Shown in pieces: positions 44,974 through 52,365 of a DNA stretch of 64,000 nt. A program made the position numbers and the translations under genes. Within the stretch, counting starts at the first letter, position 1; each line of letters begins with the position of its first letter. Source of the DNA: an uncultured Bradyrhizobium sp. (GTDB lineage Bacteria; Pseudomonadota; Alphaproteobacteria; Rhizobiales; Xanthobacteraceae); the NCBI RefSeq assembly GCF_947648125.1, contig NZ_CANSMR010000010.1, positions 124,001 to 188,000 on the forward strand, in the 5' to 3' direction. The notes under the pieces were generated by a model. That model did not search any database. It saw nothing but the letters and a program-made list of their open reading frames with translations, and was not told the origin of the DNA.

Positions 44974-45070
44974 CTGGCGCGCCACGGCCGATGAAGATGG
45001 GCACTACTGCTTCGCTATGGCGCTATGATGCCGCAGCCTGCCGCGCGCTCCAATCGGCAAAACTGCGACT
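44974..45070 (+). repeat. Dispersed repeat B, copy 3
   Basis: CTGGCGCGCCACGGCCGATG, AAGATGGGCACTACTGCTTC and GCTATGGCGCTATGATGCCG, then CGCTCCAATCGGCAAAACTG. It reads WRATADEDGHYCFAMAL plus stop. It lies between the LysR gene and the minus-strand TolB/TPR gene. Confidence 0.75.
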
Positions 45071-45125
45071 GCCCGCGATCCCGCACGACATCTCGTGGGC
45101 AAGCCGGCAAGTCGGCCCAGCACCT

Positions 45126-46682
45126 CTATTCTTGCCAACCGGCCTTTTTCAGCAGGCTCGCAACTTCGTCCATCCAATGCCGGTTACGCAACCTGAGTGG
45201 TCCCAAGGCGTCGGCGGAAAGCTCTTCCAGTTGGCGCATCTGATCGATGCATAGTCCTGCTTCCTGCAGCCGACCGAGCGCAGCGTAGCAGCAGGCGAGC
45301 GTCTCAAAGATGGGACGCCATGCCGGGCGAAGCTTTCGAGCCTTGACGGCCGCGCCAAGCGCGTCCTCGGCTTTGCCGGCAAAAAGGCTCGCGAGCGCCA
45401 GCAAATTGCACCAAACGAAGTTCTGCGGATCATGGGGATTCAGCGTGAGGCCTCGTTCGAGCGACGATGCCGCTTCGCCTGCGCTCCCTCGAAATAGCTG
45501 TCCCATGCCCAACACGAGGTGGCCAAGGGCAAAGCTTGGGCTGATCTCGATCGCCTTCTCTGCGGCAAGAACCGCCTGTTCTGGCGCGTTGGCATACGCA
45601 CTGCAGATGGCCAGCGCATAGTGCGAATAGGGATTCCTCTCATCAAGCTGGATCGCCTTCAATGCGGCGTCGAGACCTTCCCGAATGTCCTGCTCCGCCT
45701 TGTCGCTCCAGCCATACGCGATGACGCCGGCGCTCACACGGGCGAGCCAGATATGGGCCTCTGCAAGTTCGGGGTCCAACCTGCACGCTCGCCGAAACAG
45801 GTCCCGGGCTTTCAAGTGGGTGTCGCGGCCAACGTGATGAAAATGCCAAGTGCCTTTGCGTACCAGGTCCCAGGCCGTGACGTTCCCGCTGTGACGGGCG
45901 GCGGCCGGAAGTGATTCCGTCTTAAGCAGCTCAGGCTCGATCGCACCGGCTACTCGCTCGGCGATGGCATCCTGAACGGCGAAGGCCTCCTTGAGCTCCA
46001 TCTCGTATCGCTCGGCCCAAATCTGGCTCGCCGACGCGGCATCGACCAGTTGCGCGGAGATTCGCAGATGCTGTCCGGATCGCCGCACGCTTCCTTCGAG
46101 CACGTACCGGGTGCCAAGTTCGTGGGCCACTTTTTTCGAATCGATCGACTGACCCTTGTAGGCGAAACTTGAGTTGCGCCCGGTGACTCGAAACCACCTG
46201 AACCTTGTCAGGGTCGTGATGATATCCTCGGTGATGCCGTCCGCCAGATATTCCTGCTCTTTGTCGCCGCTGACATTTGCAAACGGCAAGACGACGATGG
46301 ATGGTCTGTCCGGCAGGTTTGCCGGCTGACCGCCCGCCGGCGGGGCATCGCGTACGGAAGATTCCGGCGTATACACGCTGCCGACGAACCGATAGCCTGC
46401 TCGGGACACGGTGGCGATCCACTCGCTGCCGTCCGGCTGCGGCCCGAGCAGCTTGCGCAATGCGGCGATCTGAACCGAGAGATTGCTGTCCTCGACAACC
46501 GTATCGGCCCATGCGGCCTCCATGAGCGCCGCCTTGCTCAGCACCTGCCCTGGTGATCGCAGCATGGCGTGAAGCAGCGCCAGGCCCTTATGTCCCACCG
46601 CAACCAGCCGGTCTTCGCGCATGAGGGCTCCGCGCTGCAAATCGAGCACGAAGGGGCCAAACGCGAAGTGTTGGGTTGCCAT
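45126..46682 (-). CDS. Winged-helix DNA-binding protein with TolB-like and TPR regions (CadC-like)
   Basis: A 518-residue protein. Residues 1-105 form an OmpR/PhoB-type winged helix (FGPFVLDLQRGALMREDRLVAVGHKGLALL and VSRAGYRFVGSV). Residues 125-245 resemble the TolB-like segment often found after such domains (SIVVLPFANVSGDKEQEYLADGITEDIITTL). The rest holds TPR-like helices (ARDLFRRACRLDPELAEAHIWLARVSAG, ALKAIQLDERNPYSHYALA). No nucleotide cyclase domain is present, unlike many longer relatives. It is divergent from the cupin/DUF1330 pair, which may be its target. Confidence 0.85.
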   Translation of the reverse strand: MATQHFAFGPFVLDLQRGALMREDRLVAVGHKGLALLHAMLRSPGQVLSKAALMEAAWADTVVEDSNLSVQIAALRKLLGPQPDGSEWIATVSRAGYRFVGSVYTPESSVRDAPPAGGQPANLPDRPSIVVLPFANVSGDKEQEYLADGITEDIITTLTRFRWFRVTGRNSSFAYKGQSIDSKKVAHELGTRYVLEGSVRRSGQHLRISAQLVDAASASQIWAERYEMELKEAFAVQDAIAERVAGAIEPELLKTESLPAAARHSGNVTAWDLVRKGTWHFHHVGRDTHLKARDLFRRACRLDPELAEAHIWLARVSAGVIAYGWSDKAEQDIREGLDAALKAIQLDERNPYSHYALAICSAYANAPEQAVLAAEKAIEISPSFALGHLVLGMGQLFRGSAGEAASSLERGLTLNPHDPQNFVWCNLLALASLFAGKAEDALGAAVKARKLRPAWRPIFETLACCYAALGRLQEAGLCIDQMRQLEELSADALGPLRLRNRHWMDEVASLLKKAGWQE

Positions 46683-46800
46683 GAGACGATCTTCGCCGGC
46701 TTTCGCAAGAATTTGGAACTTTTCGCCGCTCGCTTAAGGACTTCCGCTGTTCGCCTGTTCAATCTGGCCGCTGTGGCACACTACCACATGGAGGTCGAAA

Positions 46801-47247
46801 ATGACGATGCTGAAGCAGGCAGCCGGGTCGGACAGTCCATCGCCTGTCGCCGGCAGGGCCGTCGTTGTGAAGGGCGGCGGAGGGTATCGCGCCGAGCAAG
46901 GGTCGGACTACCTGCCCGGGATCAGCGCGGAGAGCGTTGGAGCCAAGGCGCTATGGCTGGGTATCGCCACCATCCCGCCGGGAAAGCGCACCAAGGCGCA
47001 CGTCCACGAGCACCACGAAACAGCATTTTACATGATGAGTGGCGATGAGCTCGAGATGTGGACGGGAGATCAACTGCAGCACCGAGATGTCGTGCGTTCC
47101 GGCGACTACCTCTACATTCCAGCCAACGTGCTCCACGTCGCCGTCAACCGCGGGAGTAAACCTGCAGTTTTCCTCGGCGCGCGCAACGAGCCAACCGCTC
47201 GGGAAAGCGTGGTGATGTACCCGGAGATGGACGCCAAGGTGCCATAG
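46801..47247 (+). CDS. Cupin-domain protein
   Basis: A 148-residue single cupin. Motif 1 is HVHEHHETAFYMMSGDE, with the His/Glu metal ligands. Motif 2 is RSGDYLYIPANVLHVAVNRG with the last His. Such proteins are metal-dependent dioxygenases, isomerases or ligand sensors. GGAGG (46790-46794) precedes ATG 46801. It lies 118 bases from the divergent TolB/TPR gene and is followed after 52 bases by the DUF1330 gene, so the two form an operon. Confidence 0.88.
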   Translation: MTMLKQAAGSDSPSPVAGRAVVVKGGGGYRAEQGSDYLPGISAESVGAKALWLGIATIPPGKRTKAHVHEHHETAFYMMSGDELEMWTGDQLQHRDVVRSGDYLYIPANVLHVAVNRGSKPAVFLGARNEPTARESVVMYPEMDAKVP

Positions 47248-47299
47248 CCGAGCAGTGTGAGCATTGCGGTCGAGCCAATAGGAGAGAAGGAGTTCTGCG

Positions 47300-47611
47300 A
47301 TGACGAAAGGATATTGGGTAGCGTTCGCGGATGTACATGATCCCGAGGGCTACCAAGCTTACATTGCGGAGAATGCCAAGGCATTCCGAAAGTACGGTGG
47401 GCATTTCCTGACTCGCGGTGGGAAGTGTGAAGCGCCCGAGGGTAAGCCGAGATCACGCGCGGTCGTAATTGAGTTTCCAACATATCAAGCGGCGCTCGAA
47501 TGCTACCGGTCGCCGGAGTACGCTAAAGCGATGGCGCTGAGGCAGGGTAAGTCAATAATGGACCTTTCGATCGTGGAAGGATACGCGGGTCCGCAGCCTG
47601 CAGATGGGTGA
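47300..47611 (+). CDS. DUF1330-family protein
   Basis: A 103-residue dimeric ferredoxin-like (alpha+beta barrel) protein of the DUF1330 family. KGYWVAFADVHDPEGYQAYIAENAKAFRKYGGHFLTRGGKCEAPEGKPRSRAVVIEFPTYQAALECYRSPEY gives the conserved pattern. AAGGAG is seven to eight bases before ATG 47300. Function unknown; it is co-transcribed with the cupin gene. Confidence 0.9.
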   Translation: MTKGYWVAFADVHDPEGYQAYIAENAKAFRKYGGHFLTRGGKCEAPEGKPRSRAVVIEFPTYQAALECYRSPEYAKAMALRQGKSIMDLSIVEGYAGPQPADG

Positions 47612-47827
47612 CTCGAGCGCGATGAATTGAAGTCGAATCGCTATTTCTTTCTGCCCCTCGTCTCGAGCGGACGTGGGCACCCACTTTTACCAAACCAGTA
47701 ACGCTTTGTCTTCAATCGCCCTGGAGTCTTCAAGGCCTCGGTCGATCATGGCGAGCATGACGCACGTGCGGCCACCAAAGAGCCGACATAACCACTGCAA
47801 CAGAGGGCGCCATTGGCGGCCCTCGCT

Positions 47828-47849
47828 TACGCCAGCGTGGTCTGGCGTA
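47828..47849 (-). terminator. Hairpin just past the tRNA-Arg 3' end
   Basis: TACGCCAG (47828-47835) and CTGGCGTA (47842-47849) form a perfect 8-bp stem three bases beyond the tRNA 3' end. No T-run follows, so the terminator role is tentative. Confidence 0.5.
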
Positions 47850-47852
47850 GAG

Positions 47853-47929
47853 TGGCGCACCCGACACGATTCGAACGTGTGACCTTTGCCTTCGGAGGGC
47901 AACGCTCTATCCAGCTGAGCTACGGGTGC
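47853..47929 (-). tRNA. tRNA-Arg (anticodon CCG)
   Basis: On the minus strand the acceptor stem GCACCCG (complement of 47923-47929) pairs with CGGGTGC (complement of 47857-47863), then discriminator G and an encoded CCA. The T-loop GTTCGAATC and D-arm AGCTCAGCTGGATAGAGC are standard. The anticodon stem TTGCC/GGCAA encloses CTCCGAA, giving anticodon CCG, which reads CGG. Length 77 with CCA. Its 3' end faces lower coordinates. Confidence 0.96.
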
Positions 47930-48024
47930 GTGCAGGGGTTCATTTAGCTGATTGGCTCCGGGTCGGCAACGGCGTTGTCCGGCCGGTTCAGGGCTGTAAA
48001 CTGCCTGCCGCCAATATGACAGGC

Positions 48025-48081
48025 CAAAGCGTTTTCGAGCGAAGTGGGTACCGGTTCGCGTGAAGAAAACGCGTTAAAGCG
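48025..48081. repeat. Dispersed repeat A, copy 3
   Basis: AAAGCGTTTTCGAGCGAAGT, GGGTACCGGTTCGCGTG and AAGAAAACGCGTTAAAG. The sequence then continues into the hairpin at 48087-48130, as copy 2 continues into its own CTAGAGCC hairpin. Confidence 0.82.
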
Positions 48082-48086
48082 AGAAT

Positions 48087-48130
48087 CTAGAGCCCCGTTC
48101 CGATGCAATCGGAGCGGAAGGGGGCTCTAG
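48087..48130. terminator. CTAGAGCCCC/GGGGCTCTAG hairpin
   Basis: CTAGAGCCCC (48087-48096) pairs with GGGGCTCTAG (48121-48130). Inside, TCCGAT pairs with ATCGGA around GCA. It sits 33 bases before the LLM gene, so it is more likely part of the repeat A element than a terminator of that gene. Confidence 0.5.
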
Positions 48131-48163
48131 AGGAAAAAGGCCGTCTTTCGAGGGAGTTTGCCC

Positions 48164-49243
48164 ATGCGTCCGCTGGAATTCGGCTGGTATCTGCCCACGC
48201 ATGGCGACACCACGGCCTATGGGCTGATGGAGGCGCAGGTCGCGGGGTCGCCGGAACTCTGCGACCGCGTGGTCAAGGCGGCCGAGGATGCCGGGTTTGA
48301 ATATCTCCTGATCCCGGTCGGCTCGGTGTGCTGGGAGGCCTGGATATCCGGCGCCTTCATGGCGGCGCGCTCGGCGCGGATCAAGCCGCTAATCGCAGCA
48401 AGGCCCGGCTACATCAACCCGGTGCTGATGGCCAAGATGATCTCGACCTTCGACCAGATGTCGGGCGGGCGAATCTGCATCAATTTGATCGCGGGCCAGA
48501 ACGAGAGCGAGGTCGAGGCCGAAGGCGTGCGCTACGCCAAGGAAGAGCGCTACGCGCTGATGGAGGAGGAGGTCTCGATCCTGAAGGCGCTGTGGACGAC
48601 GCGCGGCCCGGTGAACTTCCAGGGCCAATTTCACACGATCTCGGGCGCGCATATCAGGCCGCGTCCGCTGCAGCAGCCGTTTCCAAAATTCTATCTCGGC
48701 GGCGGTTCGCGGCAGGCCTGGGAGGTCTCGGCGAAGCATTCCGACGTCCATCTGTTCTGGGGCGACCTGCCGGAGCGCATCGCGGACAATATCGCCGAGA
48801 TCAGGCGGATGGCGCGAGCGCATGACCGCGAGGACGCGATCGGCTTCGGCATGCGGCTGCAGGTGATCTGCCGCGAGAACGAGGCCGATGCCTGGGAGGC
48901 GGCCGACCGGCTGGTGCGCCACGCCACCGAGCGGCAGAAGCAGGAGATGAAGACGCTCTACAACCGCTCGGAGGCCAACCAGCGCGTGCAGCAGCTCGCG
49001 CGCGACTACGGCGATCTCCCGATGCCGCATCTGTGGACCGGCATCACCAAGGTGCGGCCCGGTGCCGGCATCGCGGTTGTCGGCAACCCCGAGCAATGCG
49101 CCGCGACCTTGCAGCAGTTCATCGACGCCGGCTGCCACTCCTTCTGCCTGTCCGGCTATCTGCACGACGAGGAGGCCGAGCGGTTCGGCCGCCTGATCCG
49201 ACCGATCCTCGCCGCCAACAATCGCGGGCGTCTCGCGGCGTGA
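48164..49243 (+). CDS. LLM-class flavin-dependent monooxygenase (SsuD-like)
   Basis: A 359-residue TIM-barrel flavin-dependent oxidoreductase. It fits the SsuD/alkanesulfonate monooxygenase type: the opening EFGWYLPTHGD, ISTFDQMSGGRICINLIAGQNESEVEAEG, then PFPKFYLGGGSRQAWEVSAKHSDVHLFWGD. It uses reduced FMN supplied by a separate reductase; none is adjacent. GGGAG (48152-48156) precedes ATG 48164. Possible substrates are alkanesulfonates or other C-S or C-C compounds; no sulfonate transporter is nearby. Confidence 0.88.
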   Translation: MRPLEFGWYLPTHGDTTAYGLMEAQVAGSPELCDRVVKAAEDAGFEYLLIPVGSVCWEAWISGAFMAARSARIKPLIAARPGYINPVLMAKMISTFDQMSGGRICINLIAGQNESEVEAEGVRYAKEERYALMEEEVSILKALWTTRGPVNFQGQFHTISGAHIRPRPLQQPFPKFYLGGGSRQAWEVSAKHSDVHLFWGDLPERIADNIAEIRRMARAHDREDAIGFGMRLQVICRENEADAWEAADRLVRHATERQKQEMKTLYNRSEANQRVQQLARDYGDLPMPHLWTGITKVRPGAGIAVVGNPEQCAATLQQFIDAGCHSFCLSGYLHDEEAERFGRLIRPILAANNRGRLAA

Positions 49244-49328
49244 GGTGCCGTCTGGAAGCTTTCTGAAAATTCATGGGTGAATCGGCGCCTGACGCGCCAT
49301 GATCCCGCCCGATCGCATCGTCCCTGCC

Positions 49329-49380
49329 AAAGCGTTTTCGAGCGAAGTCCGGTTCGCGTCAAGAAAACGCGTCAAAACAA
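49329..49380. repeat. Dispersed repeat A, copy 4
   Basis: AAAGCGTTTTCGAGCGAAGT, CCGGTTCGCGTC and AAGAAAACGCGTCAAAACAA. It lacks about six bases (the GGATAC segment) relative to copy 1, probably a small deletion. It is the fourth copy in the window. Confidence 0.82.
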
Positions 49381-49405
49381 CAACGGCACCAACGGAGTCG
49401 AAATC

Positions 49406-50443
49406 ATGCATCACCGAGCCTGGCTTGCGGCATTGACGCTGCTCATCGCGACCGTTCACGCGCCGGTCGCGTCGGCAACGCAGGAGCAGATCGAGCGTGA
49501 CAAGAAGCCGGTCAAGGAGATCGCGAGCGGTCGCATTGCCGTCGGCAGCGCGATGTTTCCCGTCTACCTCTCGGCCGACTGGTCCAATCCGCTGCCGGAC
49601 GTCACCCGCGCGGTGCTGGTGCTGCACGGGGTGCTGCGCAATGCCGACGACTATTTCCGCGCGGCGCTGAGTGCGCAGGCCGCGGCCGGCGATACTGGCA
49701 AGAGCACGCTGATGATCGCGCCGCAATTCCTGATCGAGCCTGATGTCGAGGCGTTCAAGCTGCCGGCGGAGACGCTGCGCTGGAGCCTCTATGGCTGGCA
49801 GGGCGGCGAGCCTGCGGTGGCGCCCAATCGGGCGAGCTCGTTCGAGGCGCTCGACGCGATCCTGGCGAAGCTCGGCGACCGCAAGCTGTTTCCGAACCTG
49901 AAGCAGGTCGTCGTGTTCGGCCATTCCGGCGGCGGCCAGGTGGTGCAGCGCTATGCGATCGCAGTGAAGGGCGATCAGGTGCTGCTGCGCGAGGGCATCG
50001 GCGTGCGCTACGTCGTCGCCAATCCGTCCTCCTACGCCTACTTCACCAAGGAGCGGCCGGAGCCCGCGATCGCGGCGAAGTGTGAGGGCTATAACAGCTG
50101 GAAGTTCGGCATGGACGACCGTCCTCCCTATCTCGCCGAGCCGACGCCAACGGTGCTGGAGCAGGCCTATGTCGCGCGCCGTGTGATCTATCTGTTGGGA
50201 ACGCTCGACACCAATCCCAATCATCCCGCACTCGACAAGTCCTGCATGGCGGAGGCCGAAGGGCCGTACCGCTACGCGCGCGGGCATTCCTATGTCGCGG
50301 CGATGCAGGCCCGCGACCACGGCACGCCGAACCACAGCGTGTGGGATGTGCCCGGCGTCGGCCACGAGGGCGGCAAGATGCTCAACTCGCCCTGCGGCCT
50401 GACCGCGGTGTTCGACATCCCCGGCTGCGAGGCGGCGCGCTAG
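49406..50443 (+). CDS. Exported alpha/beta hydrolase
   Basis: A 345-residue protein with a signal peptide (MHHRAWLAALTLLIATVHAPVASA). The hydrolase core includes AVLVLHGVLRNADDYF, the nucleophile elbow VVFGHSGGGQVVQRY (GHSGG with Ser), an Asp in LLGTLDTNPNHP and a likely catalytic His in PGVGHEGGKM. Such enzymes are esterases or amidases; the substrate is unknown. ATG 49406 follows CGGAG. Repeat A copy 4 lies just upstream, so its 5' leader is repeat-derived. Confidence 0.82.
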   Translation: MHHRAWLAALTLLIATVHAPVASATQEQIERDKKPVKEIASGRIAVGSAMFPVYLSADWSNPLPDVTRAVLVLHGVLRNADDYFRAALSAQAAAGDTGKSTLMIAPQFLIEPDVEAFKLPAETLRWSLYGWQGGEPAVAPNRASSFEALDAILAKLGDRKLFPNLKQVVVFGHSGGGQVVQRYAIAVKGDQVLLREGIGVRYVVANPSSYAYFTKERPEPAIAAKCEGYNSWKFGMDDRPPYLAEPTPTVLEQAYVARRVIYLLGTLDTNPNHPALDKSCMAEAEGPYRYARGHSYVAAMQARDHGTPNHSVWDVPGVGHEGGKMLNSPCGLTAVFDIPGCEAAR

Positions 50444-50481
50444 AACTCGCGCGAAAGCCCGCCGATCGCGATGTGGTCGCC

Positions 50482-50886
50482 TTACGCCGGCACGATCACC
50501 TTGCCGATCGGCCACAGCGCGATGCCGGCAAGCTTGAGATGCGCCCAGGCGAAGGGGATGCCGATAATCGTCACCGCGAGCAGGATCGCGGTGATCAGAT
50601 GGCCGATCGCGAGCCACCAGCCGGCCAGGATGAACCAGATCAGATTGCCGATCACGCCGAGCGGTCCGGTTCCGATGTCGGACATGCCGGTGACTTCATC
50701 GCGCCGTACCGCGCGCGAGCCGAACGGCAGCAGCGTGTAGACCGCGATGTTGAATGCGGCGCGCGCCCAGGGCAGCCCGATGATGGTCACCGCCATGATG
50801 ACAGCGGCGATCAGCCAGCCGAACGCCATCCAGGCACCGCCGATCAGGATCCAGAGGATGTTGAGGAGGATAGACACAGGCTGCAT
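50482..50886 (-). CDS. YccF-family membrane protein
   Basis: A 134-residue inner-membrane protein with duplicated halves. Each contains a hydrophobic pair and the family phrase: VTIIGLPWARAAFNIAVYTLLPFG, then VTIIGIPFAWAHLKLAGIALWPIG. The loop between them has GPLGVIGNLIWFILAGWWLAIGHL. YccF proteins are of unknown function. Start ATG 50886 is the only one giving the expected N-terminus (MQPVSILLNILWILIGG). Confidence 0.9.
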   Translation of the reverse strand: MQPVSILLNILWILIGGAWMAFGWLIAAVIMAVTIIGLPWARAAFNIAVYTLLPFGSRAVRRDEVTGMSDIGTGPLGVIGNLIWFILAGWWLAIGHLITAILLAVTIIGIPFAWAHLKLAGIALWPIGKVIVPA

Positions 50887-51056
50887 GGCTGACACCTTCG
50901 CGCCGCTTCGGACGCCTCCAATATAGGCTGATGTCGGGCGTGGCGGTAGGTGCGGGCCCAAACGCGCGCTCGCCGCGTTGCATCTGTCTTGATCGCGACT
51001 AAGCTCGCGCGGCCGGGCAGGACACGAGAAGCCTGCATCGGAAAGGGAGAGCAACA

Positions 51057-51695
51057 ATGAGAAAACTGCTTGGGGCGAGCGTTCTGGCAGTGCTGGCGTT
51101 GACGACGCCGGCTGCGCGCAGCGAAGACGCCGTGCGTTTTGCGCCGCTCAAGGCCGAGGAACTGTCGCCGCCGCAAAAGGCCTGGGCCGACCTGATCAGC
51201 GCGCCGCCGCGCAACGCCAGGTTCACCGTGCCGCCCTACCGCGCCTATATCCGCAATCCCGATCTGGCGCCGAAGCTGTCGAACCTGTCGGACTATCTGC
51301 GCTGGAACACCTCGCTGCCGCCGCGGCTCAGCGAAATGGCGATCCTGATCACGGCGCGGCACTGGACCGCGCAATATGAATGGACCGCGCATTATCCGCT
51401 GGCGATGAAGGGCGGGCTCGATCCGAAGATCGCGGATGCGATCGCCAGGGGCACGCGGCCCGACGGCATGAAGGATGATGAAGCCGCGCTCTATGATCTC
51501 GGCATTGCGCTCTATCGCGACAGGAAGGTCAGCGACGCCGTCTACAAGGCCGCGCTGGAGAAGTTCGGCGAGCGTGGCATCATGGATATCGTCGGCATCA
51601 TGGGCTACTACGACCTCGTCTCGATGACGCTGATCACAATGCAGGCCGGCTCCGCCAATGACAGCGTGCCGCCGCTGCCGGCTCTGGAGAAGTAG
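51057..51695 (+). CDS. Exported carboxymuconolactone-decarboxylase-like protein
   Basis: A 212-residue protein with a signal peptide (MRKLLGASVLAVLALTTPAARS). Its core resembles the CMD/AhpD fold: LPPRLSEMAILITARHWTAQYEWTAHYPLAMKGGLDP. However, it lacks the Cys-x-x-Cys of AhpD and has a His/Trp-rich pattern instead. The tail FGERGIMDIVGIMGYYDLVSMTL fits the family. Its role is uncertain, as CMD-like proteins outside aromatic catabolism are poorly characterised. The 170-base divergent gap to yccF carries the promoter region. Confidence 0.82.
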   Translation: MRKLLGASVLAVLALTTPAARSEDAVRFAPLKAEELSPPQKAWADLISAPPRNARFTVPPYRAYIRNPDLAPKLSNLSDYLRWNTSLPPRLSEMAILITARHWTAQYEWTAHYPLAMKGGLDPKIADAIARGTRPDGMKDDEAALYDLGIALYRDRKVSDAVYKAALEKFGERGIMDIVGIMGYYDLVSMTLITMQAGSANDSVPPLPALEK

Positions 51696-52365
51696 CTCGC
51701 TCTCCTATCTCTCCCGCTTGCGGGTAGGGCAATCGCATATGCGTCTTCGCCGGCCGCGCAGGTGCTTGGCATCGTGGCTCAAGATGCGCCGCAAGCGGCG
51801 CTCCATGAGGGTCTCGAGCCTAGCCGCGAAACAAGGCGTCATCCTGAGAGTCTGTGGAGCTATATCCTCGTCCACCGCCGTCATCGCCCGGCTCGACCGG
51901 GCGATCCAGTACGCCGCAGCTTCTCGGCTCAAGCACTGCTGCCTCTGGAATACTGGATCACCCGCATGCGCGGGTGATGACGCCGCGTGGCGTGACGCCT
52001 TCAATCGAAAACCATCCTCATCGTCGTCCCTGCTCCCGTGCACAACTGCGCACTAGGCAGGGACGACGTGTTGGAGGAGCCGCAGACTCACATCACGATT
52101 TCGGAATAATGGAAGAGTGCCGCTGATTTGCCCGACGAGTCAAGTTGCCGCGTCGAGCGCCGACAGTCGCCGGCTACTTTGCATGGGGTTGTTTTCGATA
52201 TTTTAGCAGCGCGCCCCGGGGACAAGCTATCGCATCCGGTTGTCGGCCTCGTTCCATAGCCCGGCCATGACGACGTGGACACGTCATGCCGAAGCGCTAT
52301 ATGTGATAGCCCTGCGCAAGCGGGAGAGGGAGTGAAGTCCCGTCGAGGTTGCCTTCTGACTTGCG
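51696..52365. repeat. Gene-free mosaic of nested palindromic repeats
   Basis: About 670 bases with no supported gene. The outer ends, TCTCTCCCGCTTGCGGG (51708 on) and GCAAGCGGGAGAGGGA (to 52331), are inverted arms of the same element seen whole at 26835 and 35354. Inside is another palindrome, CATCGCCCGGCTCGACCGGG near 51882 with a mirror CACCCGCATGCGCGGGTGAT near 51960. It looks like a repeat split by insertion of other repeats. Confidence 0.68.
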
